Shown: in pieces, positions 24,302 through 33,526 of the stretch
Numbering within the stretch: position 1 is the stretch's first letter
How the letters are laid out: the number at the start of each line of letters is the position of its first letter
Source: Chloroflexota bacterium
GTDB taxonomy: Bacteria > Chloroflexota > Anaerolineae > 4572-78 > J111
Direction: 5' to 3'
Length of the DNA stretch: 64,000 bases
Assembly (NCBI GenBank): GCA_016860845.1
Contig: BOKF01000045.1
Coordinates: 4,896-68,895 of the forward strand
The notes under the pieces: generated by a model
Database searches by the model: none
Seen by the model: the letters and a program-made list of their open reading frames with translations, nothing else
What the model was told of the DNA's origin: nothing
Position numbers and translations under genes: made by a program

Positions 24302-24721
24302 TTATGATGGAATGACACCCAGTTGCTGCAACACACCCAGGTCGTCGGCGTTGTTCCAATGTTCGACAATTTTGCCAGCCTCGAGGCGGAAGATGTTGAT
24401 CCCCGTTGTCCTGATCGGCTTACCGGTCGGCGGGATGCCAAAGAATTCCCCCTGATGCGTGCCGGTCCCGGAAAAGCGAACCGCCACCTTATTCCCTTCT
24501 GCGACCACATCTTCAACCGCACCTGCCATGTCAGGAAAGGCGTTCTGGAAGATGCTGACCATCTGTTTGACCCCCTCGATGCCTGGGTCCAGTCCGGGCG
24601 GCGTATTGTGCGACACAAAGTCGGCGGCAAGGAATTCATCCAACTTAGATAAATCTTCCTGTGAACTACGAAACATGTCCTGCCAACGCATGGCCACGGC
24701 TTTATTAATTTCTGTTGACAT
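24302..24721 (-). CDS. SnoaL-like ester cyclase family protein (second copy)
   Basis: The 139-residue paralogue of the 23105 gene shares FLAADFVSHNTPPGLDPGIEG, VRFSGTGTHQGEFFGIPPTGK and INIFRLEAGKIVEHW. It is again a small cytoplasmic NTF2-fold protein with unknown substrate. It is the first gene of the leftward set (SnoaL, VOC, SnoaL, cytochrome c). A 585-base repeat-rich gap lies upstream. Confidence 0.85.
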   Translation of the reverse strand: MSTEINKAVAMRWQDMFRSSQEDLSKLDEFLAADFVSHNTPPGLDPGIEGVKQMVSIFQNAFPDMAGAVEDVVAEGNKVAVRFSGTGTHQGEFFGIPPTGKPIRTTGINIFRLEAGKIVEHWNNADDLGVLQQLGVIPS

Positions 24722-24787
24722 TGTCTGCTCTCCTTTTGCATTATGTTATTACTGCTACAAATTTGCGTTGTCCGCGAAAATGAATTA

Positions 24788-25053
24788 GACAGGATTAACA
24801 AGATTTACAGGATAGGAAAAATTTTAAAAATTGTAGGGGTCAAAATGATATCAGAGTGTTCGCACGGCGATAAATCGCCGCGCTATTGCACTGCGCCGGA
24901 TGAATCCGGCTTGAAGCTTACTTTTAGCCCGATTCATCGGGCGTTGTTTGATAGCCCTGCGATTTATCGCGGGGCGAGCGTACATATGATTCTGATATCG
25001 TTCTGATTACTACAAAAAATTTTAAAAATCTTGTTAATCCTGTAAATCCTGTC
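24788..25053. repeat. Nested inverted-repeat element
   Basis: The outer arms are GACAGGATTAACAAGATTT.. (from 24788) and ..ATCCTGTAAATCCTGTC (to 25053). Inside are ATGATATCAGA/TCTGATATCGTT (24845, 24991), GCGATAAATCGC/GCGATTTATCGC (24867, 24959) and two small palindromes GCCGGATGAATCCGGC and CCCGATTCATCGGG. No transposase is present, so this looks like a composite of at least two nonautonomous elements, one inserted in another. Confidence 0.65.
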
Positions 25054-25120
25054 AAAATTCGGTTGCGGCTCGGCTGCGTTACGTGATTAGATTATTTACT
25101 GCTGTTGAGGTACACGAATG

Positions 25121-25180
25121 GTGTGAATGTGAAAACAAACTTCACCCTTCACAATTGGCTATTCATCATTCACAATTCTT
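25121..25180. repeat. Heptad inverted repeat (TTCACAA type)
   Basis: The right half is five exact 7-base steps: TTCACCC, TTCACAA, TTGGCTA, TTCATCA, TTCACAA (25141-25175). The left half GTGTGAATGTGAA (25121-25133) is complementary to it. It lies just upstream of the promoter at 25186. Confidence 0.6.
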
Positions 25181-25185
25181 AATAT

Positions 25186-25249
25186 CTGACATCCTCCTTC
25201 CCTTGATATATAATGGGGAGTGATTACCCATACTTAATTGCCATTATAT
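25186..25249 (+). promoter_or_regulatory. Promoter with overlapping palindromic operator for the BTAD regulator
   Basis: CTGACA (25186-25191) and TATAAT (25209-25214) are 17 bases apart. A perfect inverted repeat, ATATAATGG (25208-25216) and CCATTATAT (25241-25249), uses the -10 as its left arm, so a bound dimer would block the promoter; it could also be a leader hairpin. Confidence 0.55.
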
Positions 25250-25306
25250 CCCCCCTAACGTTGAAAAAGCGTTGACAAAAACGTGGACAACAGGACAAGT
25301 TCAAAT

Positions 25307-28300
25307 ATGAACCGCCTGAAATTATCATTTTTCGGCCCGCCGGAGATTTATTACGACAGCCAGCCGCTCACCTTTCGGACGCGGAAGGCCCTGGCCTTGC
25401 TGATTTATCTGGCGACGGAAGGCGGGCAGCAGCCGCGTGAAAAGTTGACGGCCCTCTTTTGGCCCGAAAGTGATGCCGGCCGGGGGCGCACGATGCTGCG
25501 CACCAGCCTGGTTCATCTACGGGCGGTGCTGGACACCCTGGCCGGGGCGTATTTGATCGTCGAGCGTCAAACGCTGGGTTTTGACCCCGCCCTCGACCTT
25601 GATTTCGACCTCCATCTGCTGCAAGCGGCAATGAATACGCTGGAGCGGGACTCCAACCAGCAAGCCGGCGACCAATTGATCGCGCAGCTCCAAACGGCGC
25701 TGGATCGCTATCGTGGGGATTTTTTGGAGGGCTTCACCCTGCCCGATACCCCCACCTTCGACGACTGGGTTACCTTGCAGCGGGAGTTCTGGCATGGCCG
25801 GGTCAGCCGCTTGTTTGAGGCGCTTTCCCAGGGTTATTTCGAGCGGGGCGATCTGGCCAATGGCATCGAAACGGCCACCCGTTGGCAGAGCCACGATGCC
25901 TTTAGCGAGGCTGCCGCCTCGCGCCTGATGCAGCTTTATTTCGCCGGCCATAACCGGGCTGCGGCCCTGCAAGCCTATGCCGGCTATCAAACGATGCTGG
26001 TTGATGAATTTGGGGCCGTCCCCTCGCCGGAAATCGAAGCCCTCGCGGCCCGAATCCGGGCCGGCGCCGCGCCGCAGCGGCAGCCGAACGCGCCTGCCCC
26101 GGTCCACGCGCCGGCCGATTTAACCTTTGTGGGCCGCACCCATGAGCTTCAGCGGTTGCAGGCAATCTTTGCTCAGGCCAGCCGGGGACAGGCTCAGGTG
26201 GCCCTGCTAACGGGCGAAGCCGGCATCGGCAAAACCCGGCTGGCAACCGAGTTTCTCACCTGGGCCACGGCGCAGGGCGCGGACATTTTGTCAGGCCGCG
26301 CCTTCGAGGCCGGGGGGCGGCTGCCCTACCAGCCCCTCATTCAATGTCTCCGTGCCCGTCTGGCCCGCGAAAACGCCCCCGACGACCTGTTGTCCGATAT
26401 CTGGCTGGCCGAGTTGAGCCGCCTCCTGCCCGAACTGCATGATCGCTACCCCGATTTAGCCCAACCGCAGCCGGATGAGGCTACGGCCCAGACCCGGCTG
26501 TTTGAAGCCATCACCCGCTTGGGACAGGCCTTGGCCCGCCGCGCCCCACTGCTGTTCTTTCTTGACGACGCCCAATGGGCCGACCTCGCCTCGCTGGATG
26601 CGCTGCAATTTGCCCTATCCCGCTGGAATGAAACCCGAACGCCAATACTACTTCTGCTGAGCGCCCGTAACGAAGCGTTTGCCGCAACGTCCGATTTACA
26701 ACATTGGCTCGCCCGCCTCAAAGCGGATGTTACCGTCACCCGGCTCAACCTTCATTATCTGACTCGTGAAAACACGTTGGCCTTGATCACGGCTTTACAG
26801 GCTGATCACCTCAAGGTGTCACCATCGCCCGATGTTTCGGGCGACACCGGCCCGATCCCCCTCAAGCTCGATGCCTTTGCCGAGGCCCTCCATATCGAAA
26901 CCGGCGGCCATCCCTTTTTCGTTGCGGAGACGATCAAAGCCCTGCTGGAGCAACATGTGTTGGTTCCGGGACAAACCGCTGATGGCACTAAAGGGTTGAT
27001 GTGGCGCACCTTAGCCGGTGAGACCAGCGGGCGTTTTCCATTTCTGCGCATCATTCCCACCTCGGTGCGGCAGGCCATTTTGGATCGTCTGGCCCGGCTG
27101 ACCCTAACAGCCAAAGCGCTGCTCACCAGTGCCGCCGTGTTGGGCCAGGGGGCCACCTTTGAGCAGTTGTGTGAGGTGTCTGCGGTAGCTGAAATGGACG
27201 CTTTGGAGGCGCTGGAAGAGTTGGTCGGACGGCGCTTGCTGCTGGAACGAGCGGATTTGATCCCCACCTACCTGATTGCCCATGACCTGATTCGGGACGT
27301 GCTTTATGAAGAGACCAGCACAGCCCGCAAGCGCATCCTCCATCGCCGGGCCATGACGGTGTTGGATGAGACCGGTCCGGCCCGGCTGGCCTACCATGCC
27401 CTCAAGGCCGGAGCCGTCAAAGCGGCCTTTCAATACAGTGTCGCCGCCGGCGATGCCGCCTTCGCGCTTTCCGCGGCCAGCGAAGCCCTTAACCACTACC
27501 AAACGGCCCGCCGACTTCTGGACTCGCCGACCATCCCGGCGCTAGAGCCGCCGGCTTATCAGCATCTCTACACCCAATTGGGTCGGGCTTTGGAACTGAA
27601 TGAGCAGTTCGATCAGGCGCTGGCGATCTATGAGGAATTGGGACAAATCGCCAAACAGCACCATGCGCCGCCCGTCGAACTGGCCGCGTTGATGGCTCAA
27701 GTTACCATTCTGGCCGTCGGCGGCTCACCCTTGTTTCAATCAAAGCGGGCCGAAAGCCTGTTGTTGCAAGCTTTAGCCCTGGCTCAGACCATTGACGACC
27801 AGGTGATTGAGACCAAAATCCTCTGGCGGATGATGCAAGTTTACATGTTCAGTGGGGGGCGATTTCAAGAAGGCATCGCTGCCGGGGAACGCGCTTTGGC
27901 CCTGGCTCATCAGCTCGACCTGTCTGAACAGATTGCTTTCATTGTGGGCGATTTGGCGCTGAGTTATACCGATACCCTGAATTTCAAACATTGCGTGGAA
28001 TTGGCGACGGAAGCCGCCCAACGATGGCGAACCCTGGGTAATCGCTCGATGGAAGTTGATGCGCTATCGAAGTTGATGGGCAACCTGATCTTTATGGGGC
28101 AGTACGAGCAGGGGTTGGCCCTCTCGGCGGAGGCGTATCAGATCAGTCAAGAGATCAACAATGTTTGGGGGCAGTGGCAAAGCCGAGGGTTCACCGAAAA
28201 TGCCTATTGGGAACGCGGTCAGCCGGACCAGGCGCTGCTGGTTTTAGAGAACGTCGTCCGGCTGGGAGAACAGGGCGGCTATCCACTGCCCCTCACTTAT

Positions 28301-28936
28301 TCGAGAGCGCAGTTGGGCCTGGCCTACGGAGCCTTGGGGTTGATCGAGCGAGGTCTGGCGCTGGCCCGCCTGGCCCTTGAAGCGGATGCGCAATTCCCCA
28401 TGTTTCGGGTCCACATTCTGGCCGTTTTGGCCCAGCTTCACCTCTGGCAAGGTCAGCTTACCGAGGCGCAAGCTCTGGTTGACCAGGCTCGCCTGGACCC
28501 CCTACGAGCGGCGCATCCGGTTTGGGCCTTATACCTGCCGGTGGTCGAGGCCGAGTTAGCCGTTCAGCAAGAAGATTACGCCCAGGCCCTCGACGTGACG
28601 GCGGCCTATCTGCCGACCTTAGAGCAACATGAGATCCGGCTCTATCACCTCCCGACCCTCTACTTTCGCGGCCAGGCGTTGTTAGGCCAAAATCAACCCG
28701 ACGCCGCCCGCGACTGCTGGCTCGAAGCCCGCGCCATCGCCGAAGAAATGGGCTCACGGCGCTGGTTGTGGCCCATTCTGTTCGCCCTCAGCCGGCTTGA
28801 ACCCGACCCGGCCCAGGCTAAACAGTTGCGCCAACAGGCTCGCGAAATCATTGACTATATCAGCCGGCACACGCCACCTGACTTTCGAGCTTCAATTCTC
28901 GGTTTACCAGAGGTGCGGGCGGTGCTGACTGAGTAG
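25307..28936 (+). CDS. Very large BTAD / AAA ATPase / TPR transcriptional regulator
   Basis: The 1209-residue SARP/MalT-like regulator has an N-terminal winged-helix output domain (LKLSFFGPPEIYYDSQPL, ALLIYLATEG, REKLTALFWPES), a BTAD helical domain (~95-255), a STAND-type ATPase with Walker A TGEAGIGKTRLATEF (~300) and Walker B PLLFFLDDAQWADLASLDAL, then from ~690 to the end TPR-like helical repeats (LALAQTIDDQ, GERALALAHQLD, ARAIAEEMGS). It should integrate an unknown signal and activate transcription. ATG 25307 is chosen over GTG 25283. Targets are unknown; neighbours are unrelated. DUF2283 lies convergent downstream. Confidence 0.88.
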   Translation: MNRLKLSFFGPPEIYYDSQPLTFRTRKALALLIYLATEGGQQPREKLTALFWPESDAGRGRTMLRTSLVHLRAVLDTLAGAYLIVERQTLGFDPALDLDFDLHLLQAAMNTLERDSNQQAGDQLIAQLQTALDRYRGDFLEGFTLPDTPTFDDWVTLQREFWHGRVSRLFEALSQGYFERGDLANGIETATRWQSHDAFSEAAASRLMQLYFAGHNRAAALQAYAGYQTMLVDEFGAVPSPEIEALAARIRAGAAPQRQPNAPAPVHAPADLTFVGRTHELQRLQAIFAQASRGQAQVALLTGEAGIGKTRLATEFLTWATAQGADILSGRAFEAGGRLPYQPLIQCLRARLARENAPDDLLSDIWLAELSRLLPELHDRYPDLAQPQPDEATAQTRLFEAITRLGQALARRAPLLFFLDDAQWADLASLDALQFALSRWNETRTPILLLLSARNEAFAATSDLQHWLARLKADVTVTRLNLHYLTRENTLALITALQADHLKVSPSPDVSGDTGPIPLKLDAFAEALHIETGGHPFFVAETIKALLEQHVLVPGQTADGTKGLMWRTLAGETSGRFPFLRIIPTSVRQAILDRLARLTLTAKALLTSAAVLGQGATFEQLCEVSAVAEMDALEALEELVGRRLLLERADLIPTYLIAHDLIRDVLYEETSTARKRILHRRAMTVLDETGPARLAYHALKAGAVKAAFQYSVAAGDAAFALSAASEALNHYQTARRLLDSPTIPALEPPAYQHLYTQLGRALELNEQFDQALAIYEELGQIAKQHHAPPVELAALMAQVTILAVGGSPLFQSKRAESLLLQALALAQTIDDQVIETKILWRMMQVYMFSGGRFQEGIAAGERALALAHQLDLSEQIAFIVGDLALSYTDTLNFKHCVELATEAAQRWRTLGNRSMEVDALSKLMGNLIFMGQYEQGLALSAEAYQISQEINNVWGQWQSRGFTENAYWERGQPDQALLVLENVVRLGEQGGYPLPLTYSRAQLGLAYGALGLIERGLALARLALEADAQFPMFRVHILAVLAQLHLWQGQLTEAQALVDQARLDPLRAAHPVWALYLPVVEAELAVQQEDYAQALDVTAAYLPTLEQHEIRLYHLPTLYFRGQALLGQNQPDAARDCWLEARAIAEEMGSRRWLWPILFALSRLEPDPAQAKQLRQQAREIIDYISRHTPPDFRASILGLPEVRAVLTE

Positions 28937-29134
28937 ATGACCTGTGAGAAATCCAGCAAACAATTCGTTGTACCCGACCTGCTACCCTTCCTATTTTCAA
29001 CCTTACTTTGTTGGCAGAGTTGATGTATAATGAGAATATCTTTGCCCAGCCGCAGGCGGGTAAACTCATGGGCGTTAAGCGCGGCCTCACTTACCCAGAA
29101 GGTTGCTTCCAAACGCTAACCTCAATTAAAGACC

Positions 29135-29347
29135 TTAAACTGCCATCGCCTCAAAGGCGACTTGTAACTGTTCCGTCTCTGTTATCGAAAAGTTCAGTTT
29201 TTCAAACCCGATGACCCGTCCTTCTCTGTCTTTCATTAAAATTACTTCTTCGCCCGTTTCTTCCGAAATATATTCTTTCTTTGGGTCATCAAACCAGACC
29301 GTCAGCGTATTTCCTACTTTATCATAATAGACTTTTACTTGGGCCAT
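29135..29347 (-). CDS. DUF2283 family protein
   Basis: The 70-residue protein reads VKVYYDKVGNTLTVWFDDP, EETGEEVILMKDREGRVIGFEKLNFS, which is the DUF2283 pattern. Such small proteins often lie near toxin-antitoxin genes; here a Phd/YefM antitoxin gene diverges from it 83 bases away. GGAAGGAAC precedes the ATG at 29347. The function is unknown. Confidence 0.8.
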   Translation of the reverse strand: MAQVKVYYDKVGNTLTVWFDDPKKEYISEETGEEVILMKDREGRVIGFEKLNFSITETEQLQVAFEAMAV

Positions 29348-29430
29348 ATCTTCGTTCCTTCCTTCACCGCATCGGTCGGGTAAGTGGTAATAGCTTTCAT
29401 AGGTTAATCTTTGTCCATAAGGGTGATAAG

Positions 29431-29685
29431 ATGAATGCAGTAACCTTAACTGAAGCTAAGGCAAACCTAGAGCAAATCATTGAGCAGGCCATTACTGATG
29501 TAGAACCGACGATTATCAGTACCGATATGGGCCAGCAAATTGTAATTATGCCGCTCGAGGAATTTAACGCCTGGAAAGAAGCGCCCTATCTGTTATCTAA
29601 TCCTTTTAATGCCGAACATTTGCGGCAATCTATTATGGAAGCAGAGACAGGCAAAACAGTAGAGCGAGAGCTGCTTAAGGCCTGA
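29431..29685 (+). CDS. Phd/YefM-type antitoxin, apparently solitary
   Basis: The 84-residue protein has the Phd/YefM N-terminal DNA-binding fold (MNAVTLTEAKANLEQIIEQAI, PTIISTDMGQQIVIMPLEEFNAWKE) and a C-terminal helix that would clamp a toxin (PFNAEHLRQSIMEAETGK). ATG 29431 has GGGTGAT upstream. No RelE/YoeB or Doc toxin follows; the next frame is a kinase-fold enzyme. The toxin is either lost or elsewhere. Confidence 0.82.
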   Translation: MNAVTLTEAKANLEQIIEQAITDVEPTIISTDMGQQIVIMPLEEFNAWKEAPYLLSNPFNAEHLRQSIMEAETGKTVERELLKA

Positions 29686-29709
29686 GTAAACATCTCCGAA
29701 AATCCCCTC

Positions 29710-30666
29710 ATGACCCTATCTTCCGAAGACCAAAAGCTCGCCCAATTGATCCAAAAGATTGCCCCGCAGGACAAACTGCTGCGCATGTGGCCCTTAACAG
29801 GCGGCATCTCCGCCGAGATGACGGCCTTTGAGCTGGCAGACCCGGACGGCCAAAGGAAAAGGCTAATCCTCCGCCGGCCGGGGGAGGCAGCCCTCAAGCA
29901 AAACCCGCACGCCGCCGCAGACGAATTCAAGCTCCTGCAGACCACGCACTCCCTGGGCCTGGCCACACCGAGGCCGTACTATTTCGATCCTTCCGGCCGG
30001 ATTTTTCCCACGCCCTATCTGGTCGTCGAATATATCGAAGGCGAGCCGGAATTCGTCCCGGCTGATTTAGCCGATTTCACCCTTCAACTGGCGGCGCATC
30101 TGGCCCAAATTCACCGGGTGGACGGCTCGACGCCGGATTTATCGTTCCTGCCCCGCCGGGTCCCCGGATTTGCCGAGCAGTTTGGCCCACACTCCCCAAT
30201 CGTTGATCCAGGCCTGGACGAAGGGCGAATTCGCCAGACGCTAGCCGCCGTCTGGCCCTTAACGCAGCGGAATACGCCCGTCCTGCTGCACGGCGATTTT
30301 TGGCCTGGCAATATCTTGTGGCGGAATGGCCGGCTCGCCGCTGTGATTGACTGGGAGGATGCCAGCTTAGGCGATCCGCTGGCCGATCTGGCGATCAGCC
30401 GCCTGGACCTTCTCTGGATATTTGGCCGCGAGGCGATGGATTCCTTCACCCATCATTATCAAGCCCTGATAGATATTGATTACACGAATCTGCCTTACTG
30501 GGACCTCGCCGCTGCCCTGCGCCTGGTTCGCCTGGCCGGCGCTGACCTGGCCGGATGGGCGGCCTTCTTTCCCCCTTTTGGCCGGCCCGACATCACCGCA
30601 CAAACGATCAGAGACCATTACCGCTTTTTCATCAGCCAGGCCTTTGAAAAAGTGAGCTGTTTCTAG
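29710..30666 (+). CDS. Aminoglycoside-phosphotransferase-fold kinase
   Basis: The 318-residue protein of the APH/choline-kinase fold has an ATP-binding N-lobe (WPLTGGISAEMTAFEL, LILRRPGEAALKQN), the hinge LVVEYIEGEPEF, the Brenner box LLHGDFWPGNILW (catalytic Asp) and the metal-binding VIDWEDASLGDPLADL. Substrates of such unplaced APH proteins range from antibiotics to sugars and acyl-CoA-linked metabolites; none can be assigned here. It is 24 bases after the antitoxin gene and 22 before the next gene. Confidence 0.85.
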   Translation: MTLSSEDQKLAQLIQKIAPQDKLLRMWPLTGGISAEMTAFELADPDGQRKRLILRRPGEAALKQNPHAAADEFKLLQTTHSLGLATPRPYYFDPSGRIFPTPYLVVEYIEGEPEFVPADLADFTLQLAAHLAQIHRVDGSTPDLSFLPRRVPGFAEQFGPHSPIVDPGLDEGRIRQTLAAVWPLTQRNTPVLLHGDFWPGNILWRNGRLAAVIDWEDASLGDPLADLAISRLDLLWIFGREAMDSFTHHYQALIDIDYTNLPYWDLAAALRLVRLAGADLAGWAAFFPPFGRPDITAQTIRDHYRFFISQAFEKVSCF

Positions 30667-30688
30667 CCGTGTCCAACTCGAACCAAAC

Positions 30689-31531
30689 ATGACCAACACC
30701 ACCGGCATCTTTCTTGGCCCAAAAGCAGCCTGGCCCGGGGCCAGCCTGGAACTGGACGACGTACAAGCCCTGCATGGCGGCCGGCGTATCTTTATCTATG
30801 GCACGGGACAGGTGCTGGTCCAAATAGTGGCTCCCGGCCAGCAGGAGCAGCGCTATGAATTCAAGCTGGCTGGGGCCGAGGTGCGCCGCCTGCTGGACCT
30901 TTGCATCGAGCATGATCTGGCGACGATCAAGCCTGCCGACCGGCCGGGGCAGCCCGACGAGAGCCAGCCCACGCTTAAGCTGGGCAACCATGAAGGCCGG
31001 TTCGCGATTGTATCAAAATGGGCCGGCGTAACCGACCCACGCTTCGACGCTATTTATGCCGCACTCCTCCAACTGGAAACGCGAGTACAGCATCTTACGC
31101 CCACCGATAGCGGCCGGTTTGACCGCTACTATAAACCCAATCGAGGCTGGAGGGCGGTGGCCTGGGCCATCCAGAAAGCCCTGCTAAGCCTCACCCAACT
31201 CGACCGCCGGGCTATCGGCAGGTTCGTGCTCGCCCTTATCCTGGAGATGATCAACCAACTGCCGCTCATCGTCCTGGCTATCGTGCTGCTGGTAGTGGCC
31301 TATTTTTGGGTCGAAATTGACCCGGCCCAAACTTACGGTTTCGGCAGCGCCCTCCTGCACGGCTTCTTCTGGATTCAGAACGGTATTTTAGTCTGGTTTA
31401 CGGGGCGTTACGCTTGGGCACCGGTCAATACGGGCCTCTGGTATCATCTAGGCTACTGGACTGGAGCGATCGTCGTGCCTTTTTTCATCAGGACGGCCAT
31501 CCAGATCATCGTGCTGTGGCTGAAGGGGTAA
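30689..31531 (+). CDS. Membrane protein of unknown function
   Basis: The 280-residue protein has a soluble N-terminal part (~1-165) with beta-rich character (LVQIVAPGQQEQRYEFKLAGAEV, LKLGNHEGRFAIVSKW) and a C-terminal membrane part with about three transmembrane segments (LPLIVLAIVLLVVAYFWV, FFWIQNGILVWFTG, AIVVPFFIRTAIQIIVLWL). The tail is GFGSALLHGFFW-rich in aromatics. I do not recognise the family. It is probably co-transcribed with the APH-fold gene. Confidence 0.7.
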   Translation: MTNTTGIFLGPKAAWPGASLELDDVQALHGGRRIFIYGTGQVLVQIVAPGQQEQRYEFKLAGAEVRRLLDLCIEHDLATIKPADRPGQPDESQPTLKLGNHEGRFAIVSKWAGVTDPRFDAIYAALLQLETRVQHLTPTDSGRFDRYYKPNRGWRAVAWAIQKALLSLTQLDRRAIGRFVLALILEMINQLPLIVLAIVLLVVAYFWVEIDPAQTYGFGSALLHGFFWIQNGILVWFTGRYAWAPVNTGLWYHLGYWTGAIVVPFFIRTAIQIIVLWLKG

Positions 31532-31547
31532 GGATAATCAGTTCCGG

Positions 31548-33377
31548 CTACTGCACGATAACATCCAACCCCGGCTCGAAGCGCTTCCAGCCCTGGTCCG
31601 AACTGAGGCAGGCGTCTTTGCGATTGAAACAGATGGAAAGCTGAAGCTTGTACGCCCCTGGCGCGTTAAAGGCCAGACCGTCTTCGTGGCGAAAGGTTTG
31701 GCCGGGCTGAATAACACCGTTATCCCAACTGGTCTGGAACTGGCCGGTGCTGGTCAGCAGGCCCAGAATGCCAAAGGGCACCGGCTCGCTGGTCACGTTC
31801 ACCACCTCTATACTGACAAAAACTTTTTCCCCAACCGCGTAGGTGTTCCGGCCATCCCGGAAGGTAAGGCTGACCTGCACGCTGTCAGGGTTGGCCATCT
31901 GGTTGAAAATGATTTTGGTGAACTGCTGGCCGCTGAGCGGAATCTCGAAACTCTGGCCCATGAATTGGATTTTGTAAGTACCGGGAACGTTGGCGTATGT
32001 CTCAAACCCGCCAGGGCCGTGTTCGGGCTTGCTACCGCTGGTCAATTGATCCACTACCCCGTCCGGCTTGACCACCACCACCCGCTCGTTTTTGACCCCA
32101 ATGTCGCCCACCAGCAGGGGCAGGCCCTGGCCAGGGGTCAGGGTATAGGTCCACCGGCTGGCTGGCGGCGCAGAGACGGGCGGGACAGCGGCGGCCATAG
32201 TCACTTCAGGCGTCCGCGCCGGGGCAAAGCTGGCTGCTTCCACCACCGGCGCAGCAGCCGACATGGCCACAGCACCCAGCGCACTCACGCCCGTTTCTAT
32301 TGGCAAGGGGGCAGGCAGCGGCGTCTGGGTCAAAAAGTCGGAACTGATCACCTGCTGAAAGGCGGCCAGCCGGTCCATAATCGGCCCCAGGTGCTCAAAG
32401 GTCTCCCATTCCGGCTTGCCCGACGCACCGGTCACAAACAGGCACGCGCCCAGCACAAAATCATCCTGCATTAACTCGCCGTTGTACCAGAGCAGGCTTT
32501 GCCAGTAGTCTTCTACCGGAATAGGCGTCGAGACCACGCCGCCGGGGATATCGGGCGGCACGGTACACTCTTTGGCCCACGGGCCAATATCCAGCGCCGC
32601 TCCTCCCCAGACGCCCTGGGTCATGCCGCACTCGGTAATGATAATGGTGTGCTTGTCGCCGTATTTCTGGCGGATGCCGTTATTCATCACCCGGCGGTAG
32701 CGCAGGCAGCGCCACATGCCGTCATTGCCGCGCCCCGCGCCGCCGGGGACGCGGTTGTGCAGCTCAACCGGCCCGTTCAAACCAAGCTGGTGCAGGCGGT
32801 CCATCGCCGGCCAATCATATTCGTGGAAGCCCAAATATTTGTATGTTTCCAACGTGCCGGGGTACAATTTTAGCCACTGCGGGCCGCTGCCGTTGCCCTG
32901 GCCAAAATTGAAGGCCACCGGCTCGAAACCGGCCGCCAGCATCTTTTCGCCAAAGGCCACCTGGTACTCGTCGTAGAGCTTTTGGGTATTTTCGTCGGTC
33001 CATTCGGGAAAAACCTCATTCAGCGACTCCCAGGCGTGAAAGATGGGTTGGCCATCAATGTGATGAATGTCCCGGTTGACTTCTTCCCGTAAAATCCGCT
33101 CGGCCATCTCGATCCCTTTTCGGTGGGCCGCCTCGGCGGTGCCGCCGCTCAACTGCCCAAAATCTTGAGGGTGGACAAACAAACGTCCAATGAGAAAGAC
33201 ATCCGGGATTTCCTGGCGGATACGTTTCATCACGTCAACACTAAAATCCAGGGTTTTGACCACCTTAGGCCGGAGGCGGAAAACTGCATCAAAGGCATCC
33301 TGCCGCGGGCCGGTGATATGGAAGCCGTATTTGTGATTGTAGAGCGTATCCAATTGATGATACTTCTGGTTATACAT
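31548..33377 (-). CDS. TIM-barrel glycosidase-like protein with C-terminal beta domains
   Basis: The 609-residue protein lacks an obvious signal peptide. Residues ~1-330 look like a glycoside-hydrolase-type barrel: YGFHITGP, VVKTLDF, FLIGRLFVHP, IFHAWESLNEVFPEW, LGFHEYDWP, IIITECGMTQGVWGG. Glu in SLNEVF and Glu in IITECG sit where acid/base and nucleophile fall in clan-A hydrolases. After a Pro/Ala-rich linker (~345-410), residues ~410-609 are beta-rich with an Ig-like end (YAVGEKVFVSIEVVNVTSEPVPFGI). The substrate is unknown. GGAGGGAAA stands before ATG 33377. Confidence 0.7.
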   Translation of the reverse strand: MYNQKYHQLDTLYNHKYGFHITGPRQDAFDAVFRLRPKVVKTLDFSVDVMKRIRQEIPDVFLIGRLFVHPQDFGQLSGGTAEAAHRKGIEMAERILREEVNRDIHHIDGQPIFHAWESLNEVFPEWTDENTQKLYDEYQVAFGEKMLAAGFEPVAFNFGQGNGSGPQWLKLYPGTLETYKYLGFHEYDWPAMDRLHQLGLNGPVELHNRVPGGAGRGNDGMWRCLRYRRVMNNGIRQKYGDKHTIIITECGMTQGVWGGAALDIGPWAKECTVPPDIPGGVVSTPIPVEDYWQSLLWYNGELMQDDFVLGACLFVTGASGKPEWETFEHLGPIMDRLAAFQQVISSDFLTQTPLPAPLPIETGVSALGAVAMSAAAPVVEAASFAPARTPEVTMAAAVPPVSAPPASRWTYTLTPGQGLPLLVGDIGVKNERVVVVKPDGVVDQLTSGSKPEHGPGGFETYANVPGTYKIQFMGQSFEIPLSGQQFTKIIFNQMANPDSVQVSLTFRDGRNTYAVGEKVFVSIEVVNVTSEPVPFGILGLLTSTGQFQTSWDNGVIQPGQTFRHEDGLAFNAPGAYKLQLSICFNRKDACLSSDQGWKRFEPGLDVIVQ

Positions 33378-33499
33378 TTTCCCTCCAAGATGGCTGCCGG
33401 TTTTAAGTTTTTAAAATGGGTAAGCCTATCATAGCATGAGCCGGGGGTGGAGTCAATGAAAAAAACAAGGGCGGGGTTGTCCCCAAATTAGGCAGTTCT

Positions 33500-33526
33500 G
33501 TAGGACAAGTTGACAACTTGTCCTAC
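33500..33526. repeat. Perfect hairpin GTAGGACAAGTTG / CAACTTGTCCTAC
   Basis: Two 13-bp arms (33500-33512, 33514-33526) flank a single base. It lies in the 483-base divergent gap between the glycosidase-like and tudor-domain genes, together with the heptad repeat at 33770; I see no RNA gene or reading frame of substance in that gap. Confidence 0.75.

Noticed and set aside
29008..29214. Small plus-strand frame after the BTAD gene
   Set aside because: It is antisense to DUF2283 at its 3' end and has no recognisable pattern.
31686..32474. 262-codon plus-strand frame
   Set aside because: It is antisense to the glycosidase-like gene, His/Gln/Arg-rich and without a ribosome site.
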